From IMG/VR virus record IMGVR_UViG_3300009011_000018, positions 1 through 51,375 of that record: a stretch of DNA of 51,375 bases, one strand, 5' to 3'. The translations under genes and the position numbers were made by a program. Numbering within the stretch: position 1 is the first letter of the stretch; every line of letters starts with the position of its first letter. The DNA is from a virus. Shown piece by piece: positions 15,362 through 23,337 of this stretch. The notes beneath the pieces were generated by a model. The model saw only the letters and a list, made by a program, of their open reading frames with translations, was not told the origin of the DNA and did not search any database.

Positions 15362-16801
15362 TTGGAGAAGAAACGTCATTTATTTGAGATTCAGTTAAAC
15401 TCAATTATTGATACAGATAACCCGACTAAAAAGGAAGTCGAGTTTATTTTGCACGACTTTTCTGTGTCTGGTAACTATGCGTTTATCGCTAAAGAAACAG
15501 CAGAGAAAACTTTGCCCACATTAAAGGATATGCCTATTGTGGCTCTATATCACGAAAAAAGCTCACCTGATGAAGATGATGATGCACTTGGCTCTCATGA
15601 AGTTAATTTCTCAAAACAAGATAGAGCTACCGGTGAACCAATAATTACTATGGATACTGTGCCAATTGGTGTATTCACAGAGGACGCTTATATCACCACT
15701 ATCAAAGATGAAAAGGGTGAAGATGTAGAAGTTGTCGCTGGTAAAGGTGTGTTATGGGCTTCAAGATTTCCTAATGTAATTGGGTTGCTTAAAGAATGGA
15801 TTGATGAAGGTATTCCAGTTGTATCTAGTATGGAAATCCTTTATGACAGTTATAAAGTTGAAGATGGAATTACTGAAATCTTAAGCTACGTCTATGAAGG
15901 ACATTGTTTATTAAACAGTTCAAATAGAGGTAATCATAAAAAGGTATATCCTGCTTATGATGTTTCAAAATTAACTAAACTTGTTGCTCAGGCAATGAGT
16001 CAAGAAAATATCGAGGAAGGTGAAAAAATGGATAAGTTTAAAAAGGTGTTTGAATTATCTCATGGGGATGTTCGCACATTAATTTACGGTCAATTAGACC
16101 CTACTCTTGCTGAACAGCAATATTCATGGATTGCTGAAGTCTATGATACTTATTTTATCGTTAATATTGATAGTTATGTTGAGGGAGACACATTTGATAA
16201 ATTCTTTAAATTTAACTATACAAAAGATGATAAGGGAGTAACTGTTGACTTTGATTCTAAAGCAGAAGTTTTCTTAAAGCGTAACTGGGAAGAAGTTGTT
16301 CCTGAAGAGGTTCAAACGCAGTTAAACGAAAAAGATCAAACTATCACAGATTTACAAACTCAAGTTTCTGAAAAAGATACTACTTTAGCAACTCTTACAA
16401 ATGAGAAAGATAAAATTGAAAAACAATTCAACTCTGCTTCAGAGACATTAATTGAACTTAATGAAACTGTTAAAGCTTTAGAGCCATTTAAAGCAAAATT
16501 TGAAGCTGCTGAGTTTGAAAAGTCTTTAAGCGAAAAACAAGAATTCTATTCAGCTAAATTCTCTATGTTAGGCGGAGAAGAAAAGTATAAAACTGATGAA
16601 GTTCAAGATTTAGTTAAGAAGGCTGTATATGAAACTGAAGAAGGTAAAGAAGCAGTCCTTCAATTAAACTCTATGCTAGTTGACATGGTTCAAGTAGTAA
16701 CAGAGGTAAAACCAGAAAATCCTGTTGTCAGAGAAATGGCAAGTAGGCGTGAAAACTTAATCCCTGAAAGCTCAGACTTTGAAAGCAGATATTCAATTTA
16801 A
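15362..16801 (+). CDS. Prohead protease fused to scaffold region
   Basis: The TTG at 15362 is 6 bases past a perfect AAGGAGGTGA. The 479-residue product has a beta-rich N-terminal half (1-215) with FILHDFSVSGNYAF, PIVALYHEKSS, IPVVSSMEI and EGHCLLNSSN, resembling phage maturation proteases that use Ser and His. The C-terminal half (223-479) has a coiled coil at about 320-385 (EKDQTITDLQTQVSEKD) typical of scaffolds. An in-frame ATG at 16028 has its own GGAAGG site, so a shorter scaffold is probably made as well. It lies between portal and capsid genes. The protease assignment is from layout and weak motifs. Confidence 0.65.
   Translation: MEKKRHLFEIQLNSIIDTDNPTKKEVEFILHDFSVSGNYAFIAKETAEKTLPTLKDMPIVALYHEKSSPDEDDDALGSHEVNFSKQDRATGEPIITMDTVPIGVFTEDAYITTIKDEKGEDVEVVAGKGVLWASRFPNVIGLLKEWIDEGIPVVSSMEILYDSYKVEDGITEILSYVYEGHCLLNSSNRGNHKKVYPAYDVSKLTKLVAQAMSQENIEEGEKMDKFKKVFELSHGDVRTLIYGQLDPTLAEQQYSWIAEVYDTYFIVNIDSYVEGDTFDKFFKFNYTKDDKGVTVDFDSKAEVFLKRNWEEVVPEEVQTQLNEKDQTITDLQTQVSEKDTTLATLTNEKDKIEKQFNSASETLIELNETVKALEPFKAKFEAAEFEKSLSEKQEFYSAKFSMLGGEEKYKTDEVQDLVKKAVYETEEGKEAVLQLNSMLVDMVQVVTEVKPENPVVREMASRRENLIPESSDFESRYSI
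16028..16801 (+). CDS. Nested in-frame scaffold protein (alternative start)
   Basis: An internal ATG (M223 of the longer protein) lies 7 bases after GGAAGG (16015-16020), inside a GAGGAAGGTG stretch. It would give a 257-residue protein with only the scaffold coiled coil and C-terminal helices, without the protease half. Nested protease/scaffold pairs are well known in tailed phages (lambda C/Nu3). The position of the start, exactly at the domain boundary, supports this, but expression is inferred. Confidence 0.45.
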   Translation: MDKFKKVFELSHGDVRTLIYGQLDPTLAEQQYSWIAEVYDTYFIVNIDSYVEGDTFDKFFKFNYTKDDKGVTVDFDSKAEVFLKRNWEEVVPEEVQTQLNEKDQTITDLQTQVSEKDTTLATLTNEKDKIEKQFNSASETLIELNETVKALEPFKAKFEAAEFEKSLSEKQEFYSAKFSMLGGEEKYKTDEVQDLVKKAVYETEEGKEAVLQLNSMLVDMVQVVTEVKPENPVVREMASRRENLIPESSDFESRYSI

Positions 16802-16814
16802 TAAAATTAATAAA
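16802..16814 (+). promoter_or_regulatory. Recurrent junction motif TAAAATTAATAAA
   Basis: A one-mismatch copy directly after the scaffold stop codon and 29 bases before the next ATG. Confidence 0.4.
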
Positions 16815-16843
16815 TTATAACTTATATTAGGAGGAATTTAATA

Positions 16844-17380
16844 ATGGGTACACGTCAACTTAAAGTGCTTAAAGAGCGTGGAAATCATCACGTGGGCAAC
16901 TTAAATAATTTAAAGGTAAAAACTGTAGCGCATGGTGCAATCGTAGAAGGTGCTCCAGTAGATAACTTTTTAAGCGTCGAGCTTGGATTTAATGCTGAAG
17001 GTGAACGTACTTGCAAAGTGCTTTCAGATGTTACTAAAAAATCATATCTAATTGCTTCTCCTGAAGCTCGTTTTATGGGTGAAGAATTAGTAGACTTCTA
17101 TAATGAAGTTGGAGAAGCTACTCGTATCGTAGTATTCGAAGAAGGATACACTCGTTTCGATACATCTGCTTTCACACTTAACACTGGTGTAACTGAAATC
17201 AAAAACGGTCAAGTTGCTCATTTTGATCCAGCTACTAAAACTTACATTATCTCTGCTGCTGGCTCTGCACATGCTGACTATGCTACAGCTAAAACTAAAT
17301 TTGTAGTTGTTTCTAACGAAGATGATTTAGAATACACAAATGGTAAAGAGTGTGTTCGTTTAGAAGTTGCAGAAGCTTAA
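16844..17380 (+). CDS. Probable head decoration or capsid accessory protein
   Basis: A 178-residue, beta-rich soluble protein beginning MGTRQLKVLKERGNHHVGNL, with short repeats of hydrophobic strands and Gly turns and no membrane segment. TTAGGAGG precedes the ATG. It lies between the scaffold and major capsid genes, each flanked by the junction motif, where decoration or capsid-stabilising proteins are often found. Codon use is rich in T- and C-ending codons, as in the capsid gene, which suggests high expression. Function is inferred from position only. Confidence 0.55.
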   Translation: MGTRQLKVLKERGNHHVGNLNNLKVKTVAHGAIVEGAPVDNFLSVELGFNAEGERTCKVLSDVTKKSYLIASPEARFMGEELVDFYNEVGEATRIVVFEEGYTRFDTSAFTLNTGVTEIKNGQVAHFDPATKTYIISAAGSAHADYATAKTKFVVVSNEDDLEYTNGKECVRLEVAEA

Positions 17381-17383
17381 TAA

Positions 17384-17396
17384 TTAAATTAATAAA
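17384..17396 (+). promoter_or_regulatory. Recurrent junction motif TTAAATTAATAAA
   Basis: An exact copy, immediately after the accessory gene stop codon and 35 bases before the major capsid ATG. Confidence 0.45.
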
Positions 17397-17431
17397 ATAT
17401 TAACTATTTATCCAAGGAGGATTTACTAATC

Positions 17432-18445
17432 ATGACGCTAGACAATCAAAAAATTAAAGGTTTATTTTCTCGTGTTTATAAGAATCAAATGAAAGAAACT
17501 GACGCTGTTGATATTAAAGAATATGCAAAACGTGTTTTCGGAGACGGTTCATTAAATCCAGACCCTTCTCTTTTACATCAATTTAACAACTTAGTAGTTC
17601 AACAAGCTGATGAAGTAGCTAAACCAATGGTAGCTGACTTACTTAGCCTTTTAGCAACTACTAAAACTGCATCTCGTGACCAAGTAGTTAAATATGAAAT
17701 TCCACAAAAATCTAAGGCTCGTGTACGCTGGTCTGCTAACGGTTCAGGCGTAGACTTAGTTCGTGTAGAAGGTAAAAAGTTCGAAGTTGCTGTTCCTAAG
17801 ACATTCTCTACTGGTTTCTACTACGAGCCATTTGGCATGGTAACTGAGCCGGAAGAAAACTTCCGTAAACTTGTAGATGACTTAGCTAATGCTAAAGTGC
17901 GTCTATACTTAGAACAAATCCGCAAACTTACTGATGCTGCTGTATCTTCTGGCGATGTTCCTACTCCTAACCAATTAATCGGTGACAACTTAACATTAGC
18001 AAACTATAACAAATTAGGTTCTGTTATCGCTCGTTATGGTGGTCGTCCTGTATTCGTTGGTGACTCGATTTTAATTGATCACTTCGCAATGCAACAAGCT
18101 ACAGACACTACATACAGCAAGCTTCTTTCAGATCGTTTAAAAGAAGAATTAGCTACTGAATTAAACCCTACTCGTATCGCTCGTACTGATGCAGTTAACT
18201 TAGTTAACCCATTCATCGATGACGAAAACAGTAAAGTTGAACTTCCAGTAAACGAAGGTTATATGTTTGCAGGTTCAGCTACTCAAAAACCATTCATCGT
18301 AACTGAGTTCGGTGGTATGCGTCAATTAACTGAACAAGATATTGAAGACGAGCGTGTGAAATTGAAAATTTCTCAAGATGCTGATATTCAATTAATCTTC
18401 GGTCAAAGCATTGGTGTAGTTCGAGATAATTCTTTATCTCTTTAA
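17432..18445 (+). CDS. Major capsid protein
   Basis: A 337-residue protein with the size and layout of an HK97-fold capsid protein: a helical N-arm (about 1-50), an E-loop region around 80-115 (YEIPQKSKARVRW), a spine helix with ENFRKLVDDLANAKVRLYLEQ, and a P-domain/A-domain with GGRPVFVGDSILIDHFAM. It ends in a strand VKLKISQDADIQLIFGQS, as in many major capsid proteins. It is preceded by AAGGAGG and the junction motif and followed by a GC-rich terminator, as expected for the most abundant virion protein. No long N-terminal delta domain is seen, so a separate scaffold fits. Confidence 0.85.
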   Translation: MTLDNQKIKGLFSRVYKNQMKETDAVDIKEYAKRVFGDGSLNPDPSLLHQFNNLVVQQADEVAKPMVADLLSLLATTKTASRDQVVKYEIPQKSKARVRWSANGSGVDLVRVEGKKFEVAVPKTFSTGFYYEPFGMVTEPEENFRKLVDDLANAKVRLYLEQIRKLTDAAVSSGDVPTPNQLIGDNLTLANYNKLGSVIARYGGRPVFVGDSILIDHFAMQQATDTTYSKLLSDRLKEELATELNPTRIARTDAVNLVNPFIDDENSKVELPVNEGYMFAGSATQKPFIVTEFGGMRQLTEQDIEDERVKLKISQDADIQLIFGQSIGVVRDNSLSL

Positions 18446-18454
18446 TTATTAATT

Positions 18455-18480
18455 GGGTAGGGTTCATCCCTGCCCTTTTC
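18455..18480 (+). terminator. Terminator after the major capsid gene
   Basis: GGGTAGGG (18455-18462) pairs with CCCTGCCC (18468-18475), loop TTCAT, followed by TTTTC. This is the strongest GC hairpin in the window. Confidence 0.85.
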
Positions 18481-18525
18481 TAATTGTGTAAATAACAAAA
18501 AAAGGATTATCAGGAGGAATATTTA

Positions 18526-18996
18526 ATGGAACAAACTATTAAAGTAGCACGTTACCGTACAGCACCTTACATTGTAAACTTCCCTTTTAACGGTGGGCAT
18601 AAGACATACTCATGGTCAGGGAGTAAAGGAAATAAAACAGATATTAAACCCTTACCACAAGAAGTAATCGACTATTTAATGATGAATAGCGCATGTTTTC
18701 GTTTAGGAGAATTAGCTATCATTGAAGATACAAAAGAAGCAAAAGAAGTAGTTGAAAATATCGATGAGGTTGAAGAGTATAAAAATAATACACATTCTAA
18801 AGAACAAGTAGTAAAAATCCTTGAAGGTAATTTCATGAAAATGAAGTCTGAACTAGGTAAAGTAACAAATAAAAGCGAAAAGAAATTTTTCATTGATGTA
18901 GCAAAAGAAATCCAACTTGATAGCACATCTAAACAGAAATTCTTAGCTGAGTGGTTTGGTGTTAAACAAGACATTTTATTTGCAGATGAAGACTAA
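18526..18996 (+). CDS. Unknown head/neck protein
   Basis: A 156-residue protein beginning MEQTIKVARYRTAPYIVNFP, with a beta-rich first 60 residues, an acidic linker (about 65-85), and a helical C-terminal part containing KKFFIDVAKEIQLDSTSKQK and FLAEWFGV. CAGGAGG precedes the ATG. It follows the capsid terminator and is close to the next gene (13 bases). The position suggests a head-tail joining or neck-assembly role; I do not recognise the family. Confidence 0.6.
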   Translation: MEQTIKVARYRTAPYIVNFPFNGGHKTYSWSGSKGNKTDIKPLPQEVIDYLMMNSACFRLGELAIIEDTKEAKEVVENIDEVEEYKNNTHSKEQVVKILEGNFMKMKSELGKVTNKSEKKFFIDVAKEIQLDSTSKQKFLAEWFGVKQDILFADED

Positions 18997-19009
18997 GAGG
19001 TGATTAAAA

Positions 19010-19405
19010 ATGACCTCTTATGACCAATTATGGACAGTATTTCTCACTAACTGTAAGATGTCTGCAAAAGACTTGCCTCAGACAAATGAAAAAATCTATG
19101 ATTGCATCTATAATGCCGTTCTTTACTTTAATAACAAGCTTCGATTAAACGTTGGATGTGTAGATGGTGAAGAACGATTAAGTGAAGAACTATCAAATGA
19201 TCACCTTTTAATTTTAGCTCATATCATTAAATTAAACATTTTGGAAAATGAACTTATCCACTTCTCAACATTATTTCAGCCTTTTCAAAAGGATATTGGA
19301 ATAAAGAATTTTAATGCTCAATTGAATGTATTAGAAAGACGAGTGGAGAATCAAAAAGAATTCATTGGTCGCCTTATTGTGAACACAGAGGAGGACTACT
19401 TATGA
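19010..19405 (+). CDS. Probable head-tail connector protein
   Basis: A 131-residue, nearly all-helical protein starting MTSYDQLWTVFLTNCKMSAKDLP, with a central NDHLLILAHIIKLNILENEL helix. Small helical proteins directly after the capsid gene in siphophages are usually adaptors that bind the portal (HK97 gp6/SPP1 gp15 type). AGAGGTGA precedes the ATG. Its last codons overlap the next gene at 19402. The role is inferred from size, fold class and position. Confidence 0.55.
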   Translation: MTSYDQLWTVFLTNCKMSAKDLPQTNEKIYDCIYNAVLYFNNKLRLNVGCVDGEERLSEELSNDHLLILAHIIKLNILENELIHFSTLFQPFQKDIGIKNFNAQLNVLERRVENQKEFIGRLIVNTEEDYL

Positions 19406-19629
19406 GTGAAAGTAATGCAGTCTTCACGCAAAATGAGCTACAAATTTTCTGCACTAGAATGAGCAAGAAAAACAATTCTGTTTTGTATAAGTTAGAAAAG
19501 TATCTCGATAAACCTCTAATCTCAGACAGTGAACTTGTTGAAATTAGAGATATAATCTTAACAGTTAGCGCAGAGATATCTAGGCTGCCTTCTAACCTTA
19601 TAATAGGTGATAAAGATGAAAGATTATAG
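19402..19629 (+). CDS. Small unknown connector-region protein
   Basis: A 75-residue helical protein (MSESNAVFTQNELQIFC...). GAGGAGG lies 6 bases before the ATG, and the gene overlaps both neighbours by a few bases, which shows tight translational coupling in the head-tail completion block. No motif is recognised. Confidence 0.65.
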   Translation: MSESNAVFTQNELQIFCTRMSKKNNSVLYKLEKYLDKPLISDSELVEIRDIILTVSAEISRLPSNLIIGDKDERL

Positions 19630-20257
19630 TACTTATTATGAAAATGCAGGATTGAATGAAAAAATTAAACGTGATGGCTATGAGCTTTTTGAGTTAACTC
19701 TTCAAGAAGGATACAATTCATATGACATAAGCATTGACGGCTCCCCTTTCAAAGCTGTTATATACAACAAGTATGTAAACAAGAATGGCTCAATGTACTA
19801 TATTTTAACTCATGAAAAGCTTTTCAAAAAAGGTTCTGTTATTGAATGGGATAGTGGCAAATGGCTTGTAATGTCTAGACCTGAGAATAATAGTGTTTAC
19901 GATAAGGCAGAAATGCAGATTTGTAATAGTTCTATTGACTTAAAAGGTGAAACTAAGCAAGTGCAAGTAGGTGTAGGTTCTAAAACTGGAAAGCCGATCT
20001 ATGAAACAATTGAATCCCCTCCTCTCAAAATTCCATGCATTGCTGAAAAAACAATTACTAAAAGTAATACCGATGAAGCTATAAATATGCCTGAAGGAAC
20101 AATTCTTATAACAATTCCCTATGTAGAACATGAGCAGTTGGATATAGATAAAGAATTGGTTATCTATGATACTAAATATAAAATTATAGATGTTGATGAT
20201 ACTGAATCTATTAATGGAGTTGGGTTAAGACGGATAACAGGAAATAGAGTGGTGTAG
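19616..20257 (+). CDS. Probable head-closure / neck protein
   Basis: The ATG at 19616 follows AGGTGAT with normal spacing; the GTG at 19607 lies inside that site. The 213-residue beta-rich protein includes PFKAVIYNKYVNKNGSMYYI, GSVIEWDSGKWLVMSRPEN and a late KELVIYDTKYKIIDVDDTES. The GDxIxxxGxxYxVxxxE-like pattern is common in head-closure (stopper) proteins. It overlaps the small gene before it and is followed 3 bases later by the next gene. Moderately confident from pattern and position. Confidence 0.55.
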   Translation: MKDYSTYYENAGLNEKIKRDGYELFELTLQEGYNSYDISIDGSPFKAVIYNKYVNKNGSMYYILTHEKLFKKGSVIEWDSGKWLVMSRPENNSVYDKAEMQICNSSIDLKGETKQVQVGVGSKTGKPIYETIESPPLKIPCIAEKTITKSNTDEAINMPEGTILITIPYVEHEQLDIDKELVIYDTKYKIIDVDDTESINGVGLRRITGNRVV

Positions 20258-20260
20258 AAA

Positions 20261-20740
20261 ATGAGAATGACTGAGTATCGAATTAAATTTTACAATGTGT
20301 TAACACAAGATGAATCTTTAAAGAAGTTGCTAATTCACGTTCCCACAAATGAAGATGATGATCCTTTGTTAAAAGTAAATATTGGTGATGATTGGGATAA
20401 GATTGAGAAAGTTATTAAGAAGTCAAACAAGGTTGATGATCTTGAAAAAGAGGCAATCTGTCGAGTCTGCATGTATCCGGGCAACCGAACTGTAGGAAAA
20501 GAAAACTATTTCTATGCTGGTCAAGATATTATTTTTGATGTTTATGCACATATAGATACGTATGACAACATTGACTTCAGACTTTCAACTATTTGTGACC
20601 ATTTAAATAAATTAGTGGTTAACAAAAACAGAACAGGTATATCAAAAACTACATTTTTAGCAGGTCAGACTATTACAACCCCTCCTTCTGGTTATGTTGG
20701 CTATAGACTATATTATAGATTTGGAACCTCTACAAAATGA
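20261..20740 (+). CDS. Probable tail completion / terminator protein
   Basis: A 159-residue protein with an alpha/beta pattern: an N-terminal helix, ICRVCMYPGNRT, then FYAGQDIIFDVYAHIDTYDN and a C-terminal strand GYVGYRLYYRFGTS. The late strand-helix-strand with a helix DFRLSTICDHLNKLV resembles tail-terminator proteins (SPP1 gp17/lambda gpU class). Two ATGs (20261 and 20267) are possible and no good ribosome site separates them. It overlaps the next gene at ATGA. The role is inferred from layout. Confidence 0.5.
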   Translation: MRMTEYRIKFYNVLTQDESLKKLLIHVPTNEDDDPLLKVNIGDDWDKIEKVIKKSNKVDDLEKEAICRVCMYPGNRTVGKENYFYAGQDIIFDVYAHIDTYDNIDFRLSTICDHLNKLVVNKNRTGISKTTFLAGQTITTPPSGYVGYRLYYRFGTSTK

Positions 20741-21483
20741 GTAAATTAACAAACATATTTGGTAAGTCTCAGTATGTAGAAGGAATTGGAGAAATCCATC
20801 CAATAAAAGTAAGTGAGTGGGAAGAATTTTCAGAGTACTGTACTATCTTGCAGTTAAAAAAAGAACATTTCACCAAAGGTAAGCCAACGGAGATGAAGCA
20901 TTTAGAAATATTATTTACTCAAAATGAAATCATGATTATCCATGCTTTGAAGCAGACGTTAAAAATGGCATTGCATATTGAACATGATATGTTTGATATT
21001 TTTGTTAACGAAGAAACAGGAAGATTAGGATTTGCCATCACTGATGGTGAAGAATTTAAGATTATTGACCAAGAAAATTTCGATGAGATTAGACGCATTA
21101 TTTTAAATCAAAACTTATTGATTGAGCCAAGAGTATTTAAAAATAAATATATAGAAGAATCATATGAGGCGTGGCTAAAAACTCAGTCTGGAAAAGGTGT
21201 AGAAATTACCTTTGAAGCTAAATTAACCACTGTTGCAGCTTGGGAAGGAAAGCGCCCAAAAGATTATCTAGATTACACTTATTATGAGTTAGAAGCAATA
21301 TTTCAACGAATAAACAAATTCTTTGAATTTACTTCGCAATCAATGATGCTTGCAAATCCTTATGCTGATCCTTCATCTATGAAGATGATACATTTTGCTG
21401 AGTCAATAAATCTATATCGTGACCCTTCAGAAGAATTTGACAAAGGCATTGATTTAAAAACTCTAAAAGAAAGTGTTAATTAG
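20737..21483 (+). CDS. Unknown tail-region protein
   Basis: A 248-residue soluble protein starting MSKLTNIFGKSQYVEGIGEI, with many acidic residues and helices, and ANPYADPSSMKMIHFAESIN near the C-terminus. It is coupled to the gene before it by a 4-base overlap, and a terminator follows directly after the stop. It is expected to act in neck or tail assembly. I do not recognise a family. Confidence 0.6.
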   Translation: MSKLTNIFGKSQYVEGIGEIHPIKVSEWEEFSEYCTILQLKKEHFTKGKPTEMKHLEILFTQNEIMIIHALKQTLKMALHIEHDMFDIFVNEETGRLGFAITDGEEFKIIDQENFDEIRRIILNQNLLIEPRVFKNKYIEESYEAWLKTQSGKGVEITFEAKLTTVAAWEGKRPKDYLDYTYYELEAIFQRINKFFEFTSQSMMLANPYADPSSMKMIHFAESINLYRDPSEEFDKGIDLKTLKESVN

Positions 21484-21515
21484 GAGATTTCTCAATTTGA
21501 GGAGTCTCCTTTTTA
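21483..21515 (+). terminator. Terminator before the tail tube gene
   Basis: GGAGA (21483-21487) pairs with TCTCC (21505-21509), with inner CTC/GAG pairing, followed by TTTTT. It begins at the stop codon of the preceding gene. Confidence 0.7.
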
Positions 21516-21546
21516 TATATTTAAAACCTATTAAGGAGGAAAACAC

Positions 21547-22296
21547 ATGGGATTTATTCCAAACGTATTTAAGATGTTAATCATCGACAGCAAGAACAAT
21601 GTATACGCTACAGATACATTACAAGAATCAAATTTACAACTAGAAACAGAATCAAATGATGTTCGTGGTGGAGACGCCAACGGATTATTAGGTATTTTAC
21701 ACGGTAGTAAAGAGTTTAACATTACTGCTAATGACCCTAACTGGGACTTCGAAGTTTTAGCTTTGCATATGGGTGAAGACATTGTTACAGCTAGTGGTAT
21801 TGCTTATGCTATGCCAGATTATTTTGAAGCTACTGCTGGAACGGCTCCTGATACAGTTGAGATTGCACTTCCTAACACACCTATCGATGGCACGTTAAAA
21901 ATCGAATTAGAAGACGGAACTCCTGTTGCTGGATTTACTGTAACTGACAAGAAAGTAGTCATCAGTGATGTAGTTGTTGATCCGGGCGAGATTGTAAAAG
22001 TTGTTACATACAAATACAATACTCCTGCTGGAACTAAAATCACTGAAATCACTTCTGACAAATTCCCTAAAGATGTAAAAATCATCTTAGAAACAACTGA
22101 GTTTGACTTCGATGAGCAACCTCTACAAAAGATTCAATTCCAATATGACCGTGTAAAACCTACTGCTAACTTTACAATGAACCTTGGTACTGCTCGTGAA
22201 GCTGTTGCACAAGAACGTGCATTCCGAGTTATGAAGCCACGTTACAGTAAGAAACTTGGTCGTATGATGCAGATTCCTATCGAAGACGCTGAATAA
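21547..22296 (+). CDS. Major tail tube protein
   Basis: A 249-residue, beta-rich protein (MGFIPNVFKMLIIDSKNNVY) with an inserted Ig-like domain at about 95-165 (TVEIALPNTPIDGTLKIELE ... VVVDPGEIVKVVTYKYN) and a C-terminal strand region. An Ig-like insertion in tail tube proteins is common in phages of Gram-positive hosts. AAGGAGG precedes the ATG, and terminators lie on both sides, as expected for an abundant virion protein. Position before the tail chaperone and tape measure genes fits. Confidence 0.8.
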   Translation: MGFIPNVFKMLIIDSKNNVYATDTLQESNLQLETESNDVRGGDANGLLGILHGSKEFNITANDPNWDFEVLALHMGEDIVTASGIAYAMPDYFEATAGTAPDTVEIALPNTPIDGTLKIELEDGTPVAGFTVTDKKVVISDVVVDPGEIVKVVTYKYNTPAGTKITEITSDKFPKDVKIILETTEFDFDEQPLQKIQFQYDRVKPTANFTMNLGTAREAVAQERAFRVMKPRYSKKLGRMMQIPIEDAE

Positions 22297-22299
22297 TAA

Positions 22300-22312
22300 T
22301 TAAATTAACAAA
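22300..22312 (+). promoter_or_regulatory. Recurrent junction motif TTAAATTAACAAA
   Basis: A one-mismatch copy just after the tail tube stop codon, placed before the terminator hairpin rather than after it. Confidence 0.35.
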
Positions 22313-22318
22313 ATGATT

Positions 22319-22345
22319 GGGGATACTTATGCTATCCCCTTCTAA
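22319..22345 (+). terminator. Terminator after the tail tube gene
   Basis: GGGGATA (22319-22325) pairs with TATCCCC (22333-22339), loop CTTATGC, followed by TTCTAATTT. Confidence 0.7.
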
Positions 22346-22375
22346 TTTCTAAGGATAACAAGGAGGATAAATAGC

Positions 22376-22873
22376 ATGATTAACCAATTATCACTAACTG
22401 AAGTAAAGAAAGAGAATGAAATTTATAAGGAACGAATTTCATTTGATGTAAAAGTAAATGGGAACGACTTCGCAATCAACATGACCCCCTACTTCTCCCC
22501 TTTTAAAGTCGAAAATTTAGTAGCCTCTTATTCTGAATTTGCAGCCAAGGCGCAGGAAGAAAAAGTAACAATTAAAGATAATGAGGCAATTGATATTATC
22601 CACTGTTTCATTATTAAAGAATTCACAGATGTTAAATTTAGTAATGCAAAAAAGGCAAAGTCTATCCTTGCTGAATTCAAACAGTTGATGAATAACCGTC
22701 TATATAAAGAATTGATGATGGCTTTTCCATCTGAATCATTAAATGACGTGTATGAAGCATTACAGGATAAATTAGCTGCGTTGTCTAAGCTTCAAAATGA
22801 TTTAGTAAAAACAAAACTGGAGATTGATGAACTACCTTTAGAGAATCGAGACATTTTATTTAAGGATGAGTAA
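22376..22873 (+). CDS. Probable tail assembly chaperone
   Basis: A 165-residue mostly helical protein (MINQLSLTEVKKENEIYKER) with a long C-terminal coiled coil LAALSKLQNDLVKTKLEIDE. AAGGAGG precedes the ATG. A chaperone is expected between the tail tube and tape measure genes. I found no clear slippery site giving a frameshift fusion, and the next frame has its own ATG 3 bases after the stop. Moderate confidence. Confidence 0.5.
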   Translation: MINQLSLTEVKKENEIYKERISFDVKVNGNDFAINMTPYFSPFKVENLVASYSEFAAKAQEEKVTIKDNEAIDIIHCFIIKEFTDVKFSNAKKAKSILAEFKQLMNNRLYKELMMAFPSESLNDVYEALQDKLAALSKLQNDLVKTKLEIDELPLENRDILFKDE

Positions 22874-22876
22874 TAA

Positions 22877-23311
22877 ATGACAGATATCACTAGTTTTGAG
22901 GATTTGAAGAAAGAGTTAAATAAAAAAATTAAAAACGTTATGTCTACTAGTGTAAGCAAAGTAGCAAGGCAAACTTTAAAAGAACACATTGTTACCGATG
23001 TCTATGAGCAGTATCAGCCTTCGGAGGAAGGTTATGAACGCACAGGTGGTCTATTACAGGATATTAATATTGACACTATTATGATTGATGATAATACATT
23101 AAGCGTTAGAAGTACTCGTCATGATGGACTTAGAGATATTGGATATATCATTGAGTATGGTGTCGGCTATGATTGGCAGCGTTCTAGGATCGCTCAAATG
23201 CAACCATATCCACGCCCTTTCCATGAGAACACTTACCTTGAAATGAGTAAAGGATCATTTGAGAAGGCACTTGTGAGTGGATTGAAAGCTGAAGGATTGT
23301 ACATTAGTTAA
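22877..23311 (+). CDS. HK97 gp10-like tail protein
   Basis: A 144-residue protein with an N-terminal helix (TDITSFEDLKKELNKKIKNV) followed by IIEYGVGYDWQRSRIAQMQP and RPFHENTYLEMSKGSFEKAL. The x-E-x-G-x ... P-R-P-F pattern followed by a helix is the hallmark of HK97 gp10-type neck/tail proteins. It is coupled to the gene before it by a 3-base gap. Fairly confident in the family, less so in the exact role. Confidence 0.65.
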   Translation: MTDITSFEDLKKELNKKIKNVMSTSVSKVARQTLKEHIVTDVYEQYQPSEEGYERTGGLLQDINIDTIMIDDNTLSVRSTRHDGLRDIGYIIEYGVGYDWQRSRIAQMQPYPRPFHENTYLEMSKGSFEKALVSGLKAEGLYIS

Positions 23312-23320
23312 ATTAATGAA
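23308..23320 (+). promoter_or_regulatory. Recurrent junction motif TTAAATTAATGAA
   Basis: Overlaps the end of the gp10-like gene, 17 bases before the recombinase ATG. Confidence 0.4.
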
Positions 23321-23337
23321 AAGGCGGTGAGAATGTT

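Noticed and set aside
15115-15387. 90-codon + frame overlapping the portal end and protease start
   Set aside because: Out of frame with both genes, Leu/Lys-rich translation and no ribosome site.
22376-23311. Programmed frameshift joining the tail chaperone and the next gene
   Set aside because: The second frame has its own ATG 3 bases after the stop, and I see no convincing slippery heptamer at the end of the first.
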